DNA of 64,000 nt from Bifidobacterium simiiventris. GTDB taxonomy: Bacteria; Actinomycetota; Actinomycetes; Actinomycetales; Bifidobacteriaceae. Positions 54,578-64,000 of this stretch are shown here, one piece after another. Position 1 is the stretch's first letter, and each line of letters opens with the position of its first letter. The DNA lies in contig NZ_JAHBBG010000012.1 in the NCBI RefSeq assembly GCF_019331715.1, forward strand, positions 25,570 through 89,569, written 5' to 3'. Position numbers and translations under genes: made by a program. The notes under the pieces were generated by a model. That model had not been told where the DNA came from and searched no databases. It saw only the letters and a list, made by a program, of their open reading frames with translations.

Positions 54578-55942
54578 ATGCCAGCAGTGGAATCCACGAC
54601 GGGCAACGCCGTGGCCGGCAAGCTGAAATCCGCCGCACGCGACTCGGTCAAAACCGTCATCGCAGCCTCGATGGTCGGCACGGCCATCGAATTCTACGAC
54701 TTCTACGCCTACGGCACCGCCGCGGCGAACTACTTCCCTCACATCTTCTTCTCCGACAAGACCAACCCGACCGTCGCCATGCTGGCGAGCTTCCTCACGT
54801 TCGCGATCGCGTTCATCGCCCGCCCGCTCGGCTCGCTCGTCTTCGGCCACTTCGGCGACCGACTCGGCCGCAAGGCCACGCTGGTGGTGTCCTTGATGAC
54901 GATGGGCGTCGGCACGTTCCTGATCGGCTGCCTGCCGACGTACAAGACGGCCGGCGTGGGTGCGGTCGCGATGCTGTGCCTGCTGCGATTCGTGCAGGGC
55001 GTCGGCCTCGGCGGCGAATGGTCGGGCGCGGCGCTCGTCGCCACCGAGAACGCGCCGGAAGACAAGCGCGCGCTGTACGGCTCGTTCCCGGAGCTGGGTG
55101 CGCCGATCGGATTCTTCCTGTCGAACGGCACGTACTTCGTGCTCGAGTCGTTCAACGATTCCGATGCGATGCTCGCATGGGGCTGGCGTGTGCCGTTCCT
55201 GCTGAGCGCGGTGCTCGTGGTCGTCGGACTCGTTGTGCGCGTGCAGATGGAGGAGACGCCGATCTTCCGCATGGCCCAGGAGAAGCAGCAGGTCGTCAAG
55301 GCCCCGGTCGTGGAGGTGTTCCGTAAATCGTGGAAGCAGGTGCTGCAGGCGACGTTCCTCGTGGCCGTCACGTACACGCTGTTCTACACGCTCGCCACGT
55401 GGTCGCTTGCGTGGGGTACGAAGACCGGTGCCGAGGGCGGCGGTGATCTCGGATTCACCAATCAGGAGTACCTGCTCATGCTCATGATCGCGATCTGCGT
55501 GTTCGCCGCGTTCATCGTGATCTCATGCGTGAACGCCGACAAGTTCGGCCGTCGTCGCGTGATCGTGACCTCGTCGGTGCTGCTCGTCGTGTTCGCGCTG
55601 CTGTTCCCGTTCCTGCTCAACGGCCAGGTCGTCGGTCAGCGCAACTTCCTCGCCAACATGGTGTTCCTGTGCGTCGGCTTTGCGCTGATGGGCACCGCGT
55701 TCGGGCCGATCGGCGCGTTCCTGCCGGAACTGTTCGACGCGAACGTGCGCTACTCCGGCTCCGGCATCGGCTACAACCTCGCCGCGATCGTCGGCGCGGC
55801 GTTCGTGCCGACCATCGCCACGTGGCTGAGCGCCCACTGGGGCGTGCACTCCGTGGGTCTGTATCTCGGCGTGATGGCTGTCTGCTGCCTCGTCGCGGTG
55901 CTGTCCTGCAAGGAAACCAAGAACGTCGATTTTACCAAGTAA
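54578..55942 (+). CDS. MHS-family metabolite:proton symporter (MFS)
   Basis: A 454-residue, twelve-helix transporter of the metabolite:H+ symporter branch (ShiA/ProP/KgtP relatives). Typical are ASMVGTAIEFYDFYAYGTAA in TM1, GHFGDRLGRKATLV in loop 2-3, RFVQGVGLGGEWSGAALVATENAP in TM4-5 and LPELFDANVRYSGSGIGYNLAAIVG in TM10-11. Members carry organic acids, betaines or shikimate. The upstream attenuator with Ile/Leu codons and the two downstream ilvC genes suggest a link to branched-chain amino or keto acids, which is inference. It ends in a strong terminator. Confidence 0.88.
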   Translation: MPAVESTTGNAVAGKLKSAARDSVKTVIAASMVGTAIEFYDFYAYGTAAANYFPHIFFSDKTNPTVAMLASFLTFAIAFIARPLGSLVFGHFGDRLGRKATLVVSLMTMGVGTFLIGCLPTYKTAGVGAVAMLCLLRFVQGVGLGGEWSGAALVATENAPEDKRALYGSFPELGAPIGFFLSNGTYFVLESFNDSDAMLAWGWRVPFLLSAVLVVVGLVVRVQMEETPIFRMAQEKQQVVKAPVVEVFRKSWKQVLQATFLVAVTYTLFYTLATWSLAWGTKTGAEGGGDLGFTNQEYLLMLMIAICVFAAFIVISCVNADKFGRRRVIVTSSVLLVVFALLFPFLLNGQVVGQRNFLANMVFLCVGFALMGTAFGPIGAFLPELFDANVRYSGSGIGYNLAAIVGAAFVPTIATWLSAHWGVHSVGLYLGVMAVCCLVAVLSCKETKNVDFTK

Positions 55943-55959
55943 AAAGCGAGCGAAGCGAG

Positions 55960-55989
55960 CCTCGGCTCCCTCGGTCGAGGGAGCCGAGG
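55960..55989 (+). terminator. Strong stem-loop after the MHS transporter
   Basis: CCTCGGCTCCCTCG (55960-55973) pairs with its complement (55976-55989). It follows the stop by 17 bases and is followed by TTCC. It separates the transporter from ilvC1, so the latter likely has its own promoter in 55990-56217, where nothing else is seen. Confidence 0.75.
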
Positions 55990-56217
55990 TTCCGTATCAT
56001 CGCCGCCTCCTCAATCTACGCAAAAGTTACCACTCAAACCAATCATTCAATATTTGGACGTGACCATTCACGCCAACCCCTACCGGACTAGAACAGTGCG
56101 GCAGGAGACGATGACTTTCCCCTACGGGACACAATCCCAACGTCGAAAGCCCTACCAATCTCACCGATTGTCGGGCGCCTTACCAACGCCCACAAGCAAC
56201 ATAAAGGAGTGCCTATC

Positions 56218-57270
56218 ATGGCAGCAACTATCTGGTACGAAAAGGACGCCGATCTCTCCGTGTTCGATGGCAAGAAGGTCGCCATCCTCGGTTACGGCTC
56301 GCAGGGCCACGCCCACGCGCTGAACCTGCGTGACTCGGGTGTCGACGTGGTCGTCGGCCTGCGTCCTACCTCCAAGTCCGTGGAGTTCGCCAAGGAGCAG
56401 GGCCTCGAGGTCAAGCCGGTGCCGGAAGCGGTCGCCGAGGCCGACGTCGTGATGATCCTGCTGCCTGACCAGTACCAGGCCAAGGTCTACAAGGAGGACG
56501 TCGAGCCGAACCTGAAGCCGGGTGCCGCGCTGGCGTTCGCTCATGGTTTCAACATCCACTACGGCTACATCAAGCCGTCCGAGGATCACCCGGTCTTCAT
56601 GGTTGCCCCGAAGGGCCCGGGCCATATCGTTCGTCGTGAGTACGCCGCTGGTCGTGGCGTCCCGGTCGTCGTGGCCGTCGAGCAGGACCCGGATGGCAAG
56701 ACCTGGCCGCTGTGCCTGGCTTACGCCAAGGCTCTGGGCGCGCTGCGTGCAGGCGCTATCAAGACGACCTTCACCGAGGAGACTGAGACCGATCTGTTCG
56801 GTGAGCAGGACGTGCTGATGGGCGGCATCAACCACCTGTGCGACATGGGCTTCGACGTGCTGACCGAGGCCGGCTACCAGCCGGAGATCGCCTACTTCGA
56901 GGTGTTCCACGAGCTGAAGATGCTGGTCGACCTCGCCAACGAGGGTGGTCTGAACAAGGCCCGTTGGTCCTGCTCCGACACCGCCCAGTACGGCGACTAC
57001 ACCTCCACGGTCATCACCGAGGAGACCAAGAAGCGCATGGAGTACCAGCTCAAGCGCATTCAGGACGGCTCCTTCGCCAAGGAGTTCATGGATGATCAGG
57101 CCGCCGGCGCTCCGAAGTTCAAGAAGCTGCAGGAGGAGTACTCGCACCCGCACCTCGAGACCGTCGGCCCGAAGCTGCGCGCCATGTTCTCTTGGAACAA
57201 CGGCCCGGCCAAGGATCAGGACGAGGCCGAGTCCTTCAACGGCAAGATCGCTCGTACCCAGGTTCAGTGA
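56218..57270 (+). CDS. ilvC: Ketol-acid reductoisomerase, copy 1
   Basis: A 350-residue class I KARI that isomerises and reduces acetolactate and acetohydroxybutyrate with NAD(P)H and Mg2+ in valine, leucine and isoleucine synthesis. Cofactor motif [19 protein letters not shown] (residues 23-41) is followed by the GLRPTSKS phosphate-binding loop. [39 protein letters not shown] and the C-terminal [17 protein letters not shown] metal-binding region are intact. ATG 56218 lies eight bases after AAAGGAG. It is about 84% identical by hand count (57 differences) to the adjacent second copy. Confidence 0.97.
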   Translation: MAATIWYEKDADLSVFDGKKVAILGYGSQGHAHALNLRDSGVDVVVGLRPTSKSVEFAKEQGLEVKPVPEAVAEADVVMILLPDQYQAKVYKEDVEPNLKPGAALAFAHGFNIHYGYIKPSEDHPVFMVAPKGPGHIVRREYAAGRGVPVVVAVEQDPDGKTWPLCLAYAKALGALRAGAIKTTFTEETETDLFGEQDVLMGGINHLCDMGFDVLTEAGYQPEIAYFEVFHELKMLVDLANEGGLNKARWSCSDTAQYGDYTSTVITEETKKRMEYQLKRIQDGSFAKEFMDDQAAGAPKFKKLQEEYSHPHLETVGPKLRAMFSWNNGPAKDQDEAESFNGKIARTQVQ

Positions 57271-57317
57271 CTTCCTGCCGCTAGGCACAAGTAGTCGATA
57301 ATCAGCGACTCACATAG

Positions 57318-57354
57318 CAGCCGTCGACTCCCGTTCGTTCGGGAGCGGCGGCTG
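57318..57354 (+). terminator. Terminator after ilvC1
   Basis: CAGCCG...CTCCCG pairs with CGGGAG...CGGCTG around a TTCGTT loop, followed by TTTGCGTTT. Confidence 0.75.
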
Positions 57355-57390
57355 TTTGCGTTTGACGTTCGGCGCTCATCGTTGCAAACC

Positions 57391-57498
57391 GTCACTATGT
57401 TCGAGTGATTACGATGTCGCCGCGTACATAGTGACGTTTCGGGGTGCGGGACCGTCACTATGTACGAGTTGCTGTACCGATCACTCGAACATAGTGAC
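57391..57498. repeat. Phased palindromic array, word GTCACTATGT, 63-nt period
   Basis: Two pairs of GTCACTATGT / ACATAGTGAC: 57391-57435 and 57454-57498, each 45 nt, starting 63 nt apart. The outer arms are complementary over 19 nt (57391-57409 with 57480-57498) and the inner ones over 13 nt (57423-57435 with 57454-57466), so the whole array also forms one nested palindrome. It lies between ilvC1 and ilvC2. The remaining sequence to 57785 has no supported gene. Confidence 0.85.
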
Positions 57499-57785
57499 GG
57501 TTATATTGCAGTCGTGACGTCGATGATGACGAGACGGTCGGATGTCCACGTTTGGAACGTGACGTGGCTCACGTTGTGGACGATGACCGGATGGCGATGC
57601 GGTTATCGGTAGGATGGGGAGCAGTTCCGAGGACAAAATCCTCACGCTTGAGATCGTCCGGGCCAGACGCCCGGACACCCAAACGCGCAGAATGGTGTAC
57701 ACAACACATAATGCGCAACCACACAACACCGTGTGCCGCGCCACGTCCCCGTGCGAGGCGGCACGCAAGTACAAGGAGTACTTAC

Positions 57786-58838
57786 ATGGCTGCACAAATC
57801 TGGTATGACAACGACGCCGATCTGTCCGTGCTCGACGGCAAGAAGGTCGCCATCATCGGCTACGGCTCCCAGGGTCACGCCCACGCGCTGAACCTGCGCG
57901 ATTCCGGCGTCGACGTGGTCGTCGGCCTGCGCCCGACCTCCAAGTCGGTCGAGTTCGCCAAGGAGCAGGGCCTCGAAGTGAAGTCCGTTCCGGAAGCTGC
58001 CGCCGAGGCCGACGTCATCATGATCCTCGCCCCCGACCAGTACCAGCGCACGATCTGGGCCAATGACATCGAGCCCAACATCAAGCCGGGCGCGGCCGTC
58101 GCGTTCGCTCACGGTTTCAACATCCACTACGGCTACATCAAGCCGACCGAGGATCACCCGGTCTTCATGGTCGCGCCGAAGGGCCCGGGCCACATCGTTC
58201 GTCGTGAGTACGCCGCCGGCCGTGGCGTCCCGGTCGTCGTGGCCGTCGAGCAGGATCCGCGCGGCGACGGCTGGGCGCTGACCCTGGCCTACGCGAAGGC
58301 TCTGGGCGCCCTGCGCGCCGGCGCCATCAAGACCACCTTCAAGGAGGAGACCGAGACCGATCTCTTCGGTGAGCAGAACGTCCTCATGGGCGGCGTGAAC
58401 AAGCTCGTCGAGATGGGCTTTGAGGTTCTCACCGACGCCGGCTACCAGCCGGAGATCGCCTACTTCGAGGTCTGCCACGAGCTGAAGATGCTCGTCGACC
58501 TGATGAACGAGGGTGGTCTGAACAAGGCCCGTTGGTCCTGCTCCGACACCGCCCAGTACGGCGATTACACCAACACCGTCATCAACGAGGACTGCCGCAA
58601 GCGCATGGAGTACCACCTCAAGCGCATCCAGGACGGCTCCTTCGCCAAGGAGTTCATCGACGACCAGGATGCCGGCGCCCCGCACTTCAAGGAGCTGCAG
58701 GAGAAGTACTCCAACGAGCGCATCGAGACCGTCGGCCCGAAGCTGCGCGCCATGTTCTCTTGGAACAAGGACGGCGTGAAGGACGCCGACGAGGCCAACT
58801 CCTTCACCGGCAAGATCGCCCGCGCCCAGGTGCAGTGA
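57786..58838 (+). CDS. ilvC: Ketol-acid reductoisomerase, copy 2
   Basis: The second 350-residue KARI, with all catalytic and cofactor motifs intact ([55 protein letters not shown]). The start is ATG 57786 with AAGGAGTACTTAC. Differences from copy 1 cluster around residues 82-100 ([14 protein letters not shown] versus [14 protein letters not shown]) and in the last 70 residues. Both copies have the same length and no frameshift, so both are probably active. A long gap with its own repeat array suggests separate transcription and regulation. Confidence 0.97.
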   Translation: MAAQIWYDNDADLSVLDGKKVAIIGYGSQGHAHALNLRDSGVDVVVGLRPTSKSVEFAKEQGLEVKSVPEAAAEADVIMILAPDQYQRTIWANDIEPNIKPGAAVAFAHGFNIHYGYIKPTEDHPVFMVAPKGPGHIVRREYAAGRGVPVVVAVEQDPRGDGWALTLAYAKALGALRAGAIKTTFKEETETDLFGEQNVLMGGVNKLVEMGFEVLTDAGYQPEIAYFEVCHELKMLVDLMNEGGLNKARWSCSDTAQYGDYTNTVINEDCRKRMEYHLKRIQDGSFAKEFIDDQDAGAPHFKELQEKYSNERIETVGPKLRAMFSWNKDGVKDADEANSFTGKIARAQVQ

Positions 58839-58864
58839 CAACTCGGCAGGGACAACGCCGTTAG

Positions 58865-62953
<4,089 letters not shown>

Positions 62954-62971
62954 CCGGCCGGGCATAGAAAA

Positions 62972-63007
62972 AGCCCGTGCCCCGCGGAAATCCACGGGGC
63001 ACGGGCT
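62972..63007. terminator. Bidirectional terminator between beta-galactosidase and rplI
   Basis: AGCCCGTGCCCCG pairs perfectly with CGGGGCACGGGCT. AAAAA on the left acts as the U-run for the minus-strand rplI operon; the plus side serves the galactosidase gene. Confidence 0.9.
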
Positions 63008-63078
63008 GATGCTTAAGCTCAGACTGTTATTGATCTGTCAGTCTGGAAGTCCCGGCGAGACAAGCCCGCCGGAACGGG

Positions 63079-63525
63079 TCACTCGGCGACGACCTTCACG
63101 AAGAAGGACGCGGTGATCTCCGGGTGCAGGGCAACCTTGGCCGGGAAGTCGCCGGTGGTCTTGATCGGCTCAACCTCGATGTTCTTCGGGTTGACGGCGG
63201 CCTTGTCGGACAGGGCGATCGCGATCTTGTCGGCGGAGATGCCACCGAAGAGCTTGCCGGACTCGGAAACCTTGGCGGCGATCTCGACGGTGGTGCCCTC
63301 GATGAGCTCCTTGGCGGCGACGGCCTCTTCACGGGTGGCGACGGCCTTGGCCAGGCGGGCGCGCTTCATCGCCTCGACCTGAGCGGCAGCGCCCTTGGTC
63401 CACGCGAAGGCGAGGCCCTGCGGGAACAGGTAGTTGCGGGCGTAGCCGGACTTGACCTCGACGACGTCACCGGAGTGACCGAGGTTGGCAACGGTTGCAG
63501 TGAGGATAACCTTGGTATCAGCCAT
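63079..63525 (-). CDS. rplI: 50S ribosomal protein L9
   Basis: A 148-residue L9 with the conserved N-terminal [16 protein letters not shown] and a long connecting helix, then the C-terminal domain. The start at 63525 has GAGGAGGTAAAGG. It is the last gene of the rpsF-ssb-rpsR-rplI operon, 19 bases after rpsR. Confidence 0.98.
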   Translation of the reverse strand: MADTKVILTATVANLGHSGDVVEVKSGYARNYLFPQGLAFAWTKGAAAQVEAMKRARLAKAVATREEAVAAKELIEGTTVEIAAKVSESGKLFGGISADKIAIALSDKAAVNPKNIEVEPIKTTGDFPAKVALHPEITASFFVKVVAE

Positions 63526-63544
63526 GTTCCTTTACCTCCTCAAA

Positions 63545-63793
63545 TCAGCGGCCGGAAGTGGCGTACGGCAGCAGAGCCATCTCGCGGGCGTTCTTGATCG
63601 CCTTCGAGATCTCGCGCTGCTCCTGCACGGTCACGCCGGTGATACGACGGGAACGGATCTTGCCGCGATCGGAGATGAACTTGCGCAGCAGCGCAACGTC
63701 CTTGTAGTCGATCGTGGTGATCTTGGCAGCCTTCAGCGGGTTCGGCTTCTTCTTGAACGGCTTGACCGGCGGTTGCGGCCTCTTGCGTGACAT
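63545..63793 (-). CDS. rpsR: 30S ribosomal protein S18
   Basis: An 82-residue basic protein with [19 protein letters not shown] and [29 protein letters not shown], the S18 signature. The start at 63793 follows AAGGAGAACATC. It lies between ssb and rplI. No Cys zinc site is visible, so it is the zinc-free (C-minus) form. Confidence 0.98.
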   Translation of the reverse strand: MSRKRPQPPVKPFKKKPNPLKAAKITTIDYKDVALLRKFISDRGKIRSRRITGVTVQEQREISKAIKNAREMALLPYATSGR

Positions 63794-63869
63794 GATGTTC
63801 TCCTTAAAACGTTAGGTTTGATGCGCTTCGTGAGTAGCGCCCGGTGGTGCGGTGCGATCGCAGGCGGAA

Positions 63870-64000
63870 TCAGAATTCCGGCTCGTCGGAGCTGCCACCG
63901 AAATCGGTGCTGCCGCCGAACGTCGAGAATCCGCCGCTCGCGGAGGCATCCGACGACCACGGATCGGTCGCGGGGGCCTGCGGGGCGGGTTGTGCGGGAG
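63870..64000 (-). CDS. ssb: Single-stranded DNA-binding protein, 3' end
   Basis: Only the C-terminal 42 codons lie in the window (TGA at 63870-63872). The tail is Gly/Ser/Pro-rich (APATDPWSSDASASGGFSTF) and ends Ser-Asp-Glu-Pro-Glu-Phe, the acidic SSB tip that binds partner proteins. Position before rpsR-rplI agrees with the common rpsF-ssb-rpsR-rplI order. Confidence 0.85.
   Translation of the reverse strand, partial: PAQPAPQAPATDPWSSDASASGGFSTFGGSTDFGGSSDEPEF

Overview
The window reads as high-GC actinobacterial DNA, most likely a Bifidobacterium. Pointers are the starch/maltose locus with a wall-anchored amylopullulanase, several MFS/GPH sugar carriers with LacI regulators, a GH2 beta-galactosidase, tandem ilvC genes and the rpsF-ssb-rpsR-rplI order. 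Genus is inferred from gene content; no species is claimed.

Layout. 1-8.8 kb: end of a GPH sugar symporter, a membrane-anchored GDPD, upp, an amino-acid permease, thiS-thiG behind a TPP riboswitch, an aldo/keto reductase and a MIF-like tautomerase. 8.8-27 kb: an alpha-glucan locus with a GH13 alpha-glucosidase, MalE/F/G-type ABC importer (no ATPase here), cytoplasmic pullulanase, HAD phosphatase, TraX-like membrane protein, LacI regulator and the secreted 1821-residue amylopullulanase. LacI-type palindromes flank the divergent promoters. 27-34 kb: wall-anchored alkaline phosphatase, tgt, HtrA protease. 34-38 kb: metal P-type ATPase, then a visibly AT-richer two-gene cassette (unknown protein plus Abi/HEPN-like protein). 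38-46 kb: ferredoxin-NADP reductase, beta-lactamase-fold protein, HtpX, tRNA-Gly(CCC), polysaccharide deacetylase, GNAT, DUF1684. 46-54 kb: purA, tandem crcB, a LacI regulator, an MFS gene broken by an amber codon and an intact MFS paralogue. 54-59 kb: a leader-peptide attenuator, MHS-family transporter, ilvC1 and ilvC2. 59-64 kb: beta-galactosidase with unusual inserts, then rplI, rpsR and the 3' end of ssb.

The most striking non-genic feature is a set of intergenic palindromic arrays. Each locus uses its own repeated word, but the geometry is shared. CCCGGG-type hairpins are 48 nt long at all twelve places measured, and three unrelated words repeat with exactly 63-nt spacing. Other spacings are about 31.5, 42, 73.5 and 84 nt, i.e. 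multiples of the DNA helical turn. All lie 3' of a gene and none lies in a divergent promoter region. A second repeat, a 95-110 bp imperfect palindrome, has been absorbed in frame into two protein-coding genes: twice in the alpha-glucosidase and once in a crcB gene.

All positions and comparisons were made by eye; no database search was run.
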